This document shows, one piece after another, positions 53,776 through 63,700 of a stretch of 64,000 bases of DNA (positions are counted from its first letter, which is position 1; each line of letters starts with the position of its first letter). The position numbers and the translations under genes are program-made. Origin of the DNA: Flavobacterium anhuiense (lineage in GTDB: Bacteria > Bacteroidota > Bacteroidia > Flavobacteriales > Flavobacteriaceae); NCBI RefSeq assembly GCF_900101855.1, contig NZ_FMVC01000011.1:37246-101245 (forward strand), given 5' to 3'. The notes below the pieces were generated by a model. It did not search any database. It had not been told where the DNA came from and saw nothing but the letters and a program-made list of their open reading frames with translations.

Positions 53776-56067
53776 TTATTGTGTTATTTTATTCTTTTTA
53801 ATTTCTTTTTCCTGTGCATCAATAACAGCAATTGCAGCCATATTCACCATTTCTTCAACGCTAGCACCTAATTGGAAAATGTGAACTGGTTTACCCATAC
53901 CCATCATAATAGGTCCAATTGAGTTCACTTTATACAATTCTTTTAATAATTTATAAGTGATATTTGCTGACTCTAAATTAGGGAAAACCAACGTATTTAC
54001 TTTTTTTCCAGCTAATTTAGAAAATGGGAATTTCTCTTGAAGCATTTCTGGATTCAAAGCAAAATCTGCCTGAATTTCTCCATCAACAATTAATTCTGGA
54101 TGATTTTTATGCAAGTAAGCTACAGCTTCTCTCACTTTTGATGCGCTCTCACTTGTTGAAGAACCGAAGTTTGAGAATGAAACCATTGCAATAACTGGCT
54201 CAATTCCGAACATTTTTGCTGTTTTTGCCGTCATAATCGCAATATTAATCAAATCTTGTGCAGATGGATTAATGTTGATTGCTGTGTCAGACAAGAACAT
54301 TGGTCCGCGAGATGTAAGCATCATGTTTGCAGTTGCAATAAGTGAAGCGTTCTGTGCTTTTGGAATTAATTGCATCATAGGTTTTACAACAGAAGGATAA
54401 CTTCTTGAGTGCCCTGTTACCAATGCATCTGCCTCTCCTTCATTAACCATCATGGCTGCAAAATAGTTTCTTTCACGCATGAATTTTTCTGCATCCAGTT
54501 TAGAAACACCTCTTCTTCCTCTTGTTTCCCAGAATGATTTCGCAAATCGGTTACGTCTTTCTACTTCTTCATCTGTTTTAGGATCAATGATTTCAAGATC
54601 AGCATCAAAACCTAATTCTTGTTTCAATTCTAAAATCACTTCTTTGTTTCCTAATAAAATTGGGAATCCGATTCCGTCTTCGTAAACAATTTGAGCTGCT
54701 TTTAAAACGTTTAATTGATCTGCCTCTGCAAAAACAATTCTTTTCGGATCTAATTTAGCACGGTTGGTAATCAAACGCACCATTTTGTTATCGTTACCCA
54801 TACGTTCGCGCAACACATCTTCATAAGCTGCCCAATCTGTAATAGGATTTTTTGCTACTCCAGATTCCATTGCTGCTCTTGCAACTGCAGGCGCTACAAC
54901 AGTAATCAATCTAGGATCGAATGGTTTAGGAATGATATATTCTTGTCCAAAACCAAGTTTTGTTGCACCATAAGCTACGTTAACTTGTTCTGGAACCGGT
55001 TCTTTTGCCAAAATAGCTAAAGCTTTTACAGCCGCCATTTTCATTTCTTCGTTGATTTTTGTCGCTCTTACGTCTAGTGCTCCTCTAAAAATATAAGGGA
55101 AACCTAATACGTTATTTACCTGATTAGGAAAATCTGAACGTCCCGTAGCCATAATAACATCTTTACGAGTTTCTACAGCCAAATTATAGTCGATTTCCGG
55201 ATTTGGATTTGCCATTGCAAAAACAATCGGATTGTTTGACATTGTCAATAACATTTCTGGTGAAAGAATATCTCCAGAAGATAATCCGATGAAAACATCT
55301 GCACCTTTTACGGCTTCTTCTAAAGGAATTTTAGCTCCGTCGATAGCATATTTTAATTGTAAATCTGAAAGTGCTGAATTGTCTTTTGTTAAAAGTCCTT
55401 TACTGTTGTACATTAAAATGTTCTCTACTTTTACTCCAAGTGAAACATATAAATCTGTACAAGCAATTGCAGCAGATCCTGCACCAGAAACTACCATTTT
55501 TACATCTTCAGCTTTTTTTCCTGCCAATTCAAGTGCATTGATTAAAGCGGCAGAAGATATAATTGCTGTTCCGTGCTGATCGTCGTGCATAACTGGAATG
55601 TCCAATTCTTCGATCAATCTTCTTTCGATTTCAAAAGATTCTGGAGCTTTAATATCTTCCAGATTGATACCTCCAAAAGTTGGAGCAATATTTTTTACAG
55701 TCTGAATGAATTCTTCAACATTTTCTGTATCAATTTCGATATCAAAAACATCAATGTCTGAGAAAATTTTAAACAATAAACCTTTTCCTTCCATTACAGG
55801 TTTTCCTGCTTCTGGACCAATATTTCCAAGTCCTAAAACAGCTGTACCGTTTGAAATTACGGCTACTAAATTTCCTTTTGCTGTATATTTATAAACGTCT
55901 TCTTTGTTTGCTGCGATTTCTAAGCATGGTTCTGCAACTCCTGGCGAATAGGCCAATGATAAGTCTCTCTGTGTTGCATATTTTTTTGTTGGAACTACCT
56001 GAATTTTTCCTGGAGTTGGTTCTGCGTGATACAGTAACGCTTCTCTTCTTTTACTCTCTTTGTTCAT
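53776..56067 (-). CDS. maeB: NADP-dependent malic enzyme with phosphotransacetylase-like C-domain
   Basis: Decarboxylates malate to pyruvate with NADP. 763 residues: malic enzyme domain (about 1-430) with VVSGAGSAAIACTDLY for NADP, and SYGPGVAEP-like 'AYSPGVAEPCLEIA' near 37-50; then a phosphotransacetylase-like domain (about 435-755) from RIVFAEADQLNVLKAAQIV. In MaeB the C-domain is inactive but regulatory. A TATCTTTG promoter element lies upstream. It is not in an operon with ruvA (79-base gap with its own promoter). Confidence 0.95.
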   Translation of the reverse strand: MNKESKRREALLYHAEPTPGKIQVVPTKKYATQRDLSLAYSPGVAEPCLEIAANKEDVYKYTAKGNLVAVISNGTAVLGLGNIGPEAGKPVMEGKGLLFKIFSDIDVFDIEIDTENVEEFIQTVKNIAPTFGGINLEDIKAPESFEIERRLIEELDIPVMHDDQHGTAIISSAALINALELAGKKAEDVKMVVSGAGSAAIACTDLYVSLGVKVENILMYNSKGLLTKDNSALSDLQLKYAIDGAKIPLEEAVKGADVFIGLSSGDILSPEMLLTMSNNPIVFAMANPNPEIDYNLAVETRKDVIMATGRSDFPNQVNNVLGFPYIFRGALDVRATKINEEMKMAAVKALAILAKEPVPEQVNVAYGATKLGFGQEYIIPKPFDPRLITVVAPAVARAAMESGVAKNPITDWAAYEDVLRERMGNDNKMVRLITNRAKLDPKRIVFAEADQLNVLKAAQIVYEDGIGFPILLGNKEVILELKQELGFDADLEIIDPKTDEEVERRNRFAKSFWETRGRRGVSKLDAEKFMRERNYFAAMMVNEGEADALVTGHSRSYPSVVKPMMQLIPKAQNASLIATANMMLTSRGPMFLSDTAININPSAQDLINIAIMTAKTAKMFGIEPVIAMVSFSNFGSSTSESASKVREAVAYLHKNHPELIVDGEIQADFALNPEMLQEKFPFSKLAGKKVNTLVFPNLESANITYKLLKELYKVNSIGPIMMGMGKPVHIFQLGASVEEMVNMAAIAVIDAQEKEIKKNKITQ

Positions 56068-56092
56068 TGTTTTTAGCTTTTATTCTAGCTTA

Positions 56093-56100
56093 CAAAGATA
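56093..56100 (-). promoter_or_regulatory. predicted -7 element of maeB
   Basis: TATCTTTG on minus, 25 bases before the maeB ATG. No -33 TTG seen. Confidence 0.45.
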
Positions 56101-56161
56101 TAAGTCTTGTTTTAAAATGGCGTCTTTTTAGCGTTTTCTTTTCCTAAAATCTATTCGAATA

Positions 56162-56190
56162 AATAAAAAAAGTCCAATAGAAATTGGACT
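56162..56190 (-). terminator. terminator of the CBS protein gene
   Basis: On minus AGTCCAAT (56183-56190) pairs with ATTGGACT (56171-56178) around a 4-base loop, followed by a T-run. Separates the CBS gene from maeB. Confidence 0.85.
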
Positions 56191-56221
56191 CGTTTGAATT
56201 TTTATCGTTTTTAGGTGTGCT

Positions 56222-56647
56222 TTATTGAGAAATATAAGAATTCAAATGGTTGATTGTGTCTTTCTGAATTTCTATAATTGCCTTCACTACATCGCTAATT
56301 GAAATGACTCCAACCACATTTCCGTCTTCTAAAACAGGCAAGTGTCTTATTCTTTTTTCGCTCATAAGTTCCATACAATCTTCAAGATTATCTGAAAGTT
56401 TTACTGTAAAAACATGACTTTCCATAATCTCATGAACAAAAGTTTCTTTTGAAGATTTATCTTTCAGTACAATTTTTCGGGCGTAATCTCTCTCCGATAA
56501 TATTCCTTTTAAAACATTATCATCCATCACTAAAATTGCCCCAATGTTTTTTTCTCCCATAACTTTTAACGCATCATAAACCGTTAAATTGGAGAAAATA
56601 GAATAAACATTTCTTCCTTTTGCTTTAAGTATTTGATCTACAGTCAT
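56222..56647 (-). CDS. CBS-domain protein
   Basis: A 141-residue protein that is almost only a CBS pair: residues about 5-65 (NLTVYDALKVMGEKNIGAILVMDDN) and 75-135 (SDNLEDCMELMSEKRIRHLPVLEDGNVVGVISISDV). Such stand-alone Bateman modules bind adenine nucleotides. The last GVISISDVVKAII is typical. A stress or energy-sensing role is inference. Own terminator. Confidence 0.9.
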   Translation of the reverse strand: MTVDQILKAKGRNVYSIFSNLTVYDALKVMGEKNIGAILVMDDNVLKGILSERDYARKIVLKDKSSKETFVHEIMESHVFTVKLSDNLEDCMELMSEKRIRHLPVLEDGNVVGVISISDVVKAIIEIQKDTINHLNSYISQ

Positions 56648-56927
56648 AATGAAAAATTTTTAGATTTATAAAGTTAAAACAAAAACCAACACAATCTGCA
56701 ACGAAATCGATTTTTTAAAATCATAACCAATTCATTTTAAACATAATACATCAAAATTTAAATTTTCAAAATTATAGTGTAAAGAATGAATTTGTTTAGA
56801 ATTGTTTTTTGAGGAAAATTAGATTTTTTAACTTTTACCAACCAGAAACTCCTAGCGGAGTTTTTTTCATTTTTTGACCATTAACGATACTCTAGCCTAC
56901 TGGGAATCAAGGAAATAATATTTTAGA
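56648..56927. other. 280-base AT-rich gap with one GC-rich hairpin
   Basis: No convincing gene. AAACTCC (56846-56852) and GGAGTTT (56857-56863) form a stem with a TAGC loop followed by a T-run on plus, a terminator form with no plus-strand gene before it. No TAnnTTTG element was found on plus. Contents otherwise AT-rich upstream sequence of the CBS gene. Confidence 0.5.
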
Positions 56928-57143
56928 TTAAAAATCAAGCAATTCACTTATTGAAATTTCTAACCCTTTAGCCAGTGCAAGTAAATAAATATAAGTAGGA
57001 TTAAATTCACCTGCTTCAACTTTATGTATAGATTGTTGATCTTTCAATATCAACAATCCTAGTTTAGCTTGTGATAATCCTTTGGCATTTCTAAGCTCTT
57101 TAATTCGAGCTCCTAAACGCTTTAATTCTTCTGACTGCTCCAC
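56928..57143 (-). CDS. XRE-family helix-turn-helix regulator
   Basis: A 71-residue DNA-binding protein. The HTH (about 11-65) has RIKELRNAKGLSQAKLG, DQQSIHKVEAGEFNPT as recognition helix, and LLALAKGLEISISELLDF. The size is that of C-protein or Cro-type regulators, without an effector domain. It is divergent from a small orphan, with a perfect palindrome between them, so autoregulation is likely. No restriction enzyme or phage gene is nearby. Confidence 0.93.
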   Translation of the reverse strand: MEQSEELKRLGARIKELRNAKGLSQAKLGLLILKDQQSIHKVEAGEFNPTYIYLLALAKGLEISISELLDF

Positions 57144-57186
57144 TTCTTTTAATTTCAGACAATTTGCGTTTTCTATTTATTATTTT

Positions 57187-57206
57187 TAACATACTATAGT
57201 ATGTTA
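57187..57206. promoter_or_regulatory. perfect 20-bp palindrome, probable operator
   Basis: TAACATACTATAGTATGTTA reads the same on both strands. It lies between the divergent HTH gene and the orphan gene and covers the -33 region of the orphan's promoter, so a bound dimer could repress it. Confidence 0.7.
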
Positions 57207-57220
57207 TTTAAAGTTTTTCG

Positions 57221-57228
57221 TACATTTG
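57221..57228 (+). promoter_or_regulatory. predicted -7 element of the orphan gene
   Basis: TACATTTG matches TAnnTTTG, 14 bases after the palindrome. Transcription should start near 57233, which excludes the TTG at 57226 as start and supports the ATG at 57259. Confidence 0.55.
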
Positions 57229-57258
57229 AATTTCATCATAGAAATACTAAACATTATT

Positions 57259-57600
57259 ATGGAAGCGACCGAAATCAAAAATTTAGATAATCTAAAAAAA
57301 TTAACCACTTTATATTTTCATACTTTAAAACCAGCAAATGATAAAACCGATTCAAATGTTGCTCAGATTAAATTTCAAAATTATTCTGAAATGGGTTATT
57401 TCATTTCCGACATGCTGAAAATGTGTATTTTGGCTTTAGATCAAAACGCTCATAATTTTTTAGAGAATAATAAAAAACAGTCTATAAATGTGAGTTTAAT
57501 ATTAGAAACTATATTGCAATTAATTCCTTTGGATGAATTTGAATTTTTAAGTGAGATTAATGAAATAGTAATGAACGATTCTAATTGTATTAATTCATAA
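57259..57600 (+). CDS. hypothetical protein, orphan partner of the HTH gene
   Basis: A 113-residue protein that I do not recognise. No signal peptide or membrane segment. MEATEIKNLDNLKKLTTLYFHTLK is helical, followed by FQNYSEMGYFISDMLKMCILALD and LILETILQLIPLDEFEFLSEINEIV. The whole is predicted all-alpha, acidic, with two cysteines. An upstream TTG at 57226 overlaps the promoter. Divergent from the HTH gene under a palindrome, so likely its regulated target. Function unknown. Confidence 0.75.
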   Translation: MEATEIKNLDNLKKLTTLYFHTLKPANDKTDSNVAQIKFQNYSEMGYFISDMLKMCILALDQNAHNFLENNKKQSINVSLILETILQLIPLDEFEFLSEINEIVMNDSNCINS

Positions 57601-57640
57601 ATAAAACATTATTTCACTGATTTTATTAACCAATCAAATG

Positions 57641-57651
57641 TCCCGTAGGGA
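57641..57651. repeat. short palindromic hairpin (TCCC-GTA-GGGA)
   Basis: TCCCGTAGGGA at 57641-57651, a GC-rich stem in AT-rich DNA, next to CAAATG. It looks like half of a repeated intergenic palindrome (with a CATTTG arm on the other side worn away). Low certainty. Confidence 0.35.
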
Positions 57652-57663
57652 TTATTTCTAAAC

Positions 57664-57697
57664 AAAAAAACCTTTTCTAAAATTTAGAAAAGGCTTT
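57664..57697. terminator. bidirectional terminator between orphan and PorE-like genes
   Basis: CCTTTTCT (57671-57678) pairs with AGAAAAGG (57686-57693); A-run before and T-run after. It serves both converging genes. Confidence 0.82.
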
Positions 57698-57724
57698 TTG
57701 TAATTTATAAAGAAATGATTTTTA

Positions 57725-59737
57725 TTACATCGCAACAATAATAAACTCGCTTCGTCTATTTTGCATGTGTTGTTTTTCTGTACATTTTACACCATCGGCA
57801 CATTTGTTTACTAATTGCGTTTCTCCATAACCTTTTGCAGTTAGTCTGTCTTCGCTGATTCCTTTTTGAATTAACCAATTTTTAGTTGACTGCGCTCTTT
57901 TTTCTGAAAGAATCTGATTGCTTTCTGACGAAGAACGGCTGTCTGTATGCGAACGAATATCAAGTTTCATAGCTGGATATTCATTTAAAAGATTTACCAC
58001 TTTCATTAATTGCGATTCTGATGTTTTCTTAATTGTTGCTTTACCCAAATCAAAGAAATTCATAGGCAGATTTAACAGTTTTGCAATATCTACTCCTACT
58101 CTTATAGAACCCACTTTCACTGGACTGATTGTCGTTTTTTTAATCGCTACAGTTTTTGCTGCAAGTGGCTTAAATACTTTATTTAATGCAATCATTTGAG
58201 TAGTTTCTCCTTTTTCTTTAAGGATTGCTACCACAACTTCTTTGGCATTATAATCGTTTTTAGCCGTTCTAATAGTATATTTTTTACCGCATCTTAAATC
58301 AGGAAAAATGTAATTTCCTTTTTCGTCTGTAGTGATTGTTCCAACTGGATCAAATTTTTCATTAAACAAAGTCAGAGAAGTATTGGGCAATATCTCATTT
58401 GTTTCTGCATCGGTAACCGTTCCAAATAAATTTTGTTCGCAGATTAATCTTCTTGTTTCTGTAAATCTATAAATATCATCTAAACCTAGTCCGTTTTCTC
58501 TGTTTGAAGAAAAATAACCGCTTCTGCTTTTACTGTCAATGCTAAAAGCAAAATCGTCTTGCTTGCTGTTTACAGGTTCTCCAACATTTAAAACGTCATC
58601 AAAAGTTCCGTTTGCTTTTATACGAGAAGCAAAAATATCCAATCCGCCTAAGCCTGGACGTCCGTCAGAAGCAAAATACAATTCGTTTTCTCCAGAAATG
58701 AAAGGAAAAGTTTCTCTTCCTTCTGTATTGATTGTTGGCCCAAGATTTTCTGGAGCACCAAAAGTTCCATCTTGATTGATTGCAACTTTATAAATATCAG
58801 ACTGCCCTAACGTTCCCGGCATATCTGATGCGAAATACAACGTTTTTTCGTCCACACTTAAAGCTGGATGCGCCGTACTATATTGGTCGCTGTTGAACGG
58901 AAGTTCTTTTACATTTTGCCATGTGTTATCGATAAGTTCGGCTTTATATAATTTAAGAAGCGTTACGTTTTTATCATTGCTTCTTCTTTTACCGTCTGTA
59001 AAATTATTTCGCGTGAAATACATCGTACGTCCATCTTTTGTAAAAATCGGACTTGACTCATTGAAATTGTCTTTTTTCCTCTTTACTAAAAGCTCTGGTT
59101 TTCCAACGCTTCCGTCTGGCATTAAATCGGCCGTATATAGTCTAGAAAATGATCTGTTTGTCCATTGAAAATTGGATTTCACAACTCCGCCCGTATCGCG
59201 CGCAGAAGTAAAAACAATTTTGTTATTGTAAACAACGCTTCCGTAATCTGAATATCTAGAATTGACTCCTGCATCGGCTATTTGAAATCGGCCTGAGTTT
59301 TCTTTGATATCTTCTAGATAGTTTTTATCGCTTCTGATTAAATCTGCTCTTTTTTCTGCACTTGCCTTATGATTGAATTTCTGTAAAATCTCATCAGACT
59401 TACGATAATCTCCAGCTGATTTTAATGATTGTGCATATCGATATAAATATTCAGCATCTTGGTTTTCGTTTATTATAAATAATTGCTCATACCATTTTAA
59501 TGCGCTTTTGAGTTCTCCATTAAAATAATATGAATTTGCCAAACGCTGAATTATTCCTTGATCGGTAGTCTGCTCAGTTACCAAACTCTCGTAAACTTTT
59601 ATGGCATCCGCGTAAGCGTACTCTTCGTATTTTTTATCTGCATATTTTATGTTCATGTTTGTGAATGGTTTTTGTGCATTCACATTTGAAATAAAACTAG
59701 ACAGTAAAAAGATCAAAATTAATTTTATAGCTTTCAT
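57725..59737 (-). CDS. OmpA-family protein with PorE-like architecture
   Basis: A 670-residue envelope protein. The order is signal peptide (to VNAQ, about 22), tetratricopeptide-like helices (about 25-140), a beta-propeller with PD40/WD40-type repeats such as LYFASDMPGTLGQSDIYKV and LYFASDGRPGLGGLDIFAS (about 165-430), a carboxypeptidase regulatory-like domain (about 435-520), and an OmpA C-domain (about 557-670). Asp599 and Arg614 (HTDSRS and SEKRAQS) bind peptidoglycan. PorE of P. gingivalis has this same order and links T9SS surface parts to the cell wall. It follows the SprF gene by 8 bases. Confidence 0.85.
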   Translation of the reverse strand: MKAIKLILIFLLSSFISNVNAQKPFTNMNIKYADKKYEEYAYADAIKVYESLVTEQTTDQGIIQRLANSYYFNGELKSALKWYEQLFIINENQDAEYLYRYAQSLKSAGDYRKSDEILQKFNHKASAEKRADLIRSDKNYLEDIKENSGRFQIADAGVNSRYSDYGSVVYNNKIVFTSARDTGGVVKSNFQWTNRSFSRLYTADLMPDGSVGKPELLVKRKKDNFNESSPIFTKDGRTMYFTRNNFTDGKRRSNDKNVTLLKLYKAELIDNTWQNVKELPFNSDQYSTAHPALSVDEKTLYFASDMPGTLGQSDIYKVAINQDGTFGAPENLGPTINTEGRETFPFISGENELYFASDGRPGLGGLDIFASRIKANGTFDDVLNVGEPVNSKQDDFAFSIDSKSRSGYFSSNRENGLGLDDIYRFTETRRLICEQNLFGTVTDAETNEILPNTSLTLFNEKFDPVGTITTDEKGNYIFPDLRCGKKYTIRTAKNDYNAKEVVVAILKEKGETTQMIALNKVFKPLAAKTVAIKKTTISPVKVGSIRVGVDIAKLLNLPMNFFDLGKATIKKTSESQLMKVVNLLNEYPAMKLDIRSHTDSRSSSESNQILSEKRAQSTKNWLIQKGISEDRLTAKGYGETQLVNKCADGVKCTEKQHMQNRRSEFIIVAM

Positions 59738-59745
59738 AGGTTGTA

Positions 59746-60657
59746 TTAAAAGAATCTTGGGGATATCATTTTATTGTAATTATTGAAGAATTCGAATCTT
59801 AAGAAAATCTCATGAGATCCAGAATTGTATTTTCTTAACTGTGTAGTTTCATGATCGTAACCATAACCTATATACATTCCTTTTGTCACTTGAAATCCTG
59901 CCATTGCACTCACAGATGCGCTCCAACGATAAGCAAGTCCTAAAACGAATTTGTCATTGAACATGAAGTTTCCCGAAACATCTACTTGCAAAGGTGCTCC
60001 TTCTACCATTTTGGCCATTAAAGCCGGTTTGAATTTTATGTATTCTAAACGATCCAAATTAAATACGTAACCTGCTATTAAATAATAATTGATTTTCTCT
60101 TTGAAAATAGCCACGTCGTTTGAATCATAACGATTTGTTTCTATAAAATTAGGAACCGATAATCCGATGTATGCTCTGTCTGAATGATAATAAATTCCAG
60201 CTCCAACGTTTGGTGAAAATTTATTTTTTAGATTCTGAAATTGCGGGTCATCTTGATCTTCATAACTCAATTTATTAATATCGATATTGAAAAGATTGGC
60301 TGTTCCTTTTATACCAAAAGATAAATTCCATGATTCTGAAGTTGGAATCGTATAAGACAAATCTGCCGATAAAGTATTCTCTACGGTTGGTCCAATTTTA
60401 TCATTTACCAAAGAAACTCCAAGTCCTAAATCGCTATTTTTTAAAGGTGTATTAACCGAAAACGTACTCGTTTCTGGCGCTCCATCTAATCCAATCCATT
60501 GCGTACGATACAAACCAAAAACGCTTAAAGCTCCACGTGAACCTGCATACGCTGGATTGACTTCGATTGTGTTGTACATGTATTGCGTGTATTGCGCGTC
60601 TTGCTGCGCATTGGACACAATCGAAAAAAACATAAAAACTAAAATTAATTTTTTCAT
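59746..60657 (-). CDS. PorP/SprF-family outer membrane protein, adhesin partner
   Basis: A 303-residue barrel: signal peptide (to SNAQ, about 18), then QDAQYTQYMYNTIEVNPAYAGSRGALSVFGLYRTQWIG, the family signature, and a C-terminal IFLRFEFFNNYNKMISPRFF. In F. johnsoniae SprF is required to secrete or attach the adhesin SprB. It lies between the adhesin gene (47 bases upstream) and the PorE-like gene (8 bases downstream) on the same strand, a common trio. Confidence 0.93.
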   Translation of the reverse strand: MKKLILVFMFFSIVSNAQQDAQYTQYMYNTIEVNPAYAGSRGALSVFGLYRTQWIGLDGAPETSTFSVNTPLKNSDLGLGVSLVNDKIGPTVENTLSADLSYTIPTSESWNLSFGIKGTANLFNIDINKLSYEDQDDPQFQNLKNKFSPNVGAGIYYHSDRAYIGLSVPNFIETNRYDSNDVAIFKEKINYYLIAGYVFNLDRLEYIKFKPALMAKMVEGAPLQVDVSGNFMFNDKFVLGLAYRWSASVSAMAGFQVTKGMYIGYGYDHETTQLRKYNSGSHEIFLRFEFFNNYNKMISPRFF

Positions 60658-60672
60658 TTATTAAGCTTTAAA

Positions 60673-60696
60673 ACGGCTTAGCCTAAACTAAGCCGT
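60673..60696 (-). terminator. hairpin between the adhesin and sprF-like genes
   Basis: On minus ACGGCTTAG pairs with CTAAGCCGT (9-bp stem, 6-base loop), followed by TTTAAAGC. A weak or partial terminator, lowering but perhaps not blocking expression of the sprF-like gene 16 bases on. Confidence 0.6.
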
Positions 60697-60704
60697 ATTC
60701 CATT

Positions 60705-63700
60705 TTATTTATTAAGGTATAAGTAACCAGATTCTTGGTGAGACTTCTGAGCGCTGTCTTTGTATTTTAAGATATAGAAATACGTTCCAACCGGAAGACC
60801 ATCTGTTTGTTTGATTGTAGAGCGTCCGTTAGAATATCCAACAAAAACTCTATCATTATTGTTATACTGATCTATACTGAAAACCAAAACTCCCCAACGG
60901 TTATAAATTTCAACCGTATTGTCTGGATAACATTCTATTCCTCTGATGTAGAATCTTGCATTCTTACTGTCTCCGTTTGGAGAGAAAGCATTCATTACTT
61001 TAATAGAACATCCGTTTAAGTCCAAGACTGTTGGACTATCTCCGCTATTGCTTGCATCGTCTGACTGATCTTCAACTACAACTCCTCTTACACTGCTTCC
61101 TTTTACGGTTGCCTGATTACTCACACTGCCTCGGTTAATATCTTCTTGAGTGATTTTGTAAATCGCTGTGAAATTCGTTTCATTAGATTCGTTTACACCC
61201 AAATTAATTGCTTGTCCTGAAACTACAACTCCTGGCAATGGATCGTTTATTGTGATTCCAACAAGAGGTACATTTCCTGTATTGGTTACTGTAAATTTGT
61301 ATGTAATGGTTTCTCCTGCATTTGCAAAACCGCTCTTATTTTCGTCATTGAAAACCGCTGTTTTGATAACCGAAATAGCTGGCACTTCAACAAAAACATT
61401 TAATACGGCTGTTGAACAATTTGTACCATTCGCTTTTTCACAAACCTGATAAGTCAACGGATAATTTCCTCCTGGTGTGTTTGGCTTAACATTTACTGTT
61501 CCGTCAGCATTCCATTCAAAATATGGACTTTCTGTTACAGATTTAATTGTAACATCTGCAGGATTTATTGGCTTACCGTTGATCAAGTCGTTGTCTAAAA
61601 CATTTACAAATTCTAATGAACCGTTAATTCCGTCGGCACTAACATCATTATCATTGTTCAGAATAATTTTGTTATCTGTCGGCGTAGCTGGATCTACAAC
61701 ATTGTCTACTATAATCTTAATTACTGCTTGACTGCAATTTGATGTATTTGCAGCTTCACAAATCTGATAAGTCAATTCGTAAACCCCATCTGCTGTATTT
61801 GCAGCGATGTTGATTGAACCGTCTGCATTCAATGAAATATTTGGATGCACAACCGGTACTGATAAAATAACATCTGAAGCTTTTATTTTTGCTCCATTTA
61901 ATAAGTCATTTTCAAAAATATTAATCGTAGCATTTGCTCCTTTTTTCACATTTATAGGTCCTGCTTCATCATTATTTGCTTTAATGCTAAATGTTGGACG
62001 AGCATTACAATCTGGCGTTGCTGGCGGATAAGCCACAGAAACTGTAACTGTCGGATTTAATGAAAACTGAATTTTTACTCCATTTCTGGTAGCCTCAAAT
62101 CCGTCTGCTCCTTCTGCCCATATTCCGTTATTTAAAATCCATCCTGGCCAATCTGTTCCATTTTGTTTGCTATCAATCTCAGCTCCAGGCCATAAAATGT
62201 TTCCGCTTAATGGCAGATTTGTCTGAGTTGCCACAACATTATTATTACTATCAATCCATTTAACTGTTAATAAGTTATTTGTCGTGAAATTATCTGGCGT
62301 AACAGTATAATTAACATAAGGAACATTGTTTGAGCAATAGCTATTTGCAACTACTGTCATTTTTGGTTCTGTTACGGTAACTTTTACAACATTTGAATCA
62401 CAGTTATTTGGATTTAATTTTTCGCATATAGTGTATGTCAATTCATACTCTCCTGCAGGCGCATTAGGTGCTAGTACAACATTTCCGTCTGCATCAACAG
62501 TTAAGTATCCTTTTGGATCTGCTTGAGTTAGTTTAAGATCTACATCAGATGGCACTAATTTATTTCCATCTTTAGTATCATTCTCAAAAACGTTGATTAC
62601 TTTCTGCGGAACGTTTACTCCAACTGCCGGCACAAGATCTTCATTCGCTATAAGATTTCCACCTGTAACTTTTATTATTGTAATTACAGAATCACAATTT
62701 GTTGGATTTGTGTTTTCACAGATTTTATACTCCACATTATAATCCGCTGCTGGCGTATTTGGTGCAACAGTGATAGTGTAATCTGAATTTAACGTTAAAC
62801 CTGTCGGAAGCGTTCCGATAATTTCAAACTTAACTTCTCCTGCTGCTGTTCCAACTGTGATTGGGCTTCCGTTTAATTTATCATTTGCAATTAATGAAAT
62901 TGTTGTTCCTCCGATATTTCCGTTTATTGAAGCTATAACATCTTCAACCGCATCTATTACTGGCGTTCCTACTGTTACCTTCACAGTATTTGAACTGCAG
63001 TTGTCCAGATTCAGTTTCTCGCAGATTTCATAAGTCAATTCATAAGTTCCTGCTGGAGGATTAGCTCCTAAAACAATGTTTCCATTGGCATCTACAGTCA
63101 GATATCCTTTCGGATCTGCCGCTGTAATTTTCAGCGTAACATCTGCTGGGTCTAACGGCTGCGCATTTTTAGTGTCATTGTCAAAAACATTTTTACCTAA
63201 TGTCTGAGGAGCATTCGATCCTAAAACTGATGGAATTTCATCTGCATTTGCAACCAGATTTCCTGCCGTAACCGGTACGGTAATAGTTACTGAATCGCAA
63301 TTTGTTGGATTTGTGTTTTCGCAGATTTTATATTCAACATTATAGTTTCCTTTTGGCGTGTTTGGCGCAACTGTAATCGTGTAGTCTGAATTTAGCGTCA
63401 GTCCTGTCGGAAGCGTTCCGATAATTTCAAACTTAACTTCTCCAGCTGCTGTTCCAACTGCAATAGGGTTTCCGTTTAAAGTGTCATTTGAAATTAATGA
63501 AATCGTAGTTCCTCCGATATTTCCGTTTATCGAAGCTATAGCATCTTCAACTGCATCGATTACTGGCGTTCCTACTATCACTTTCACAGTGTTTGAACTG
63601 CAGTTGTCCGGGTTCAATTTCTCGCAGATTTCATAAGTCAGCTCGTAATCTCCCGCTGGAGGATTGGCTCCCAAAACAATGTTTCCGTTTGCATCAACAG

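Noticed and set aside
56928..57143. C-protein of a restriction-modification system
   Set aside because: Size and palindrome fit, but no methylase or endonuclease gene is within the window.
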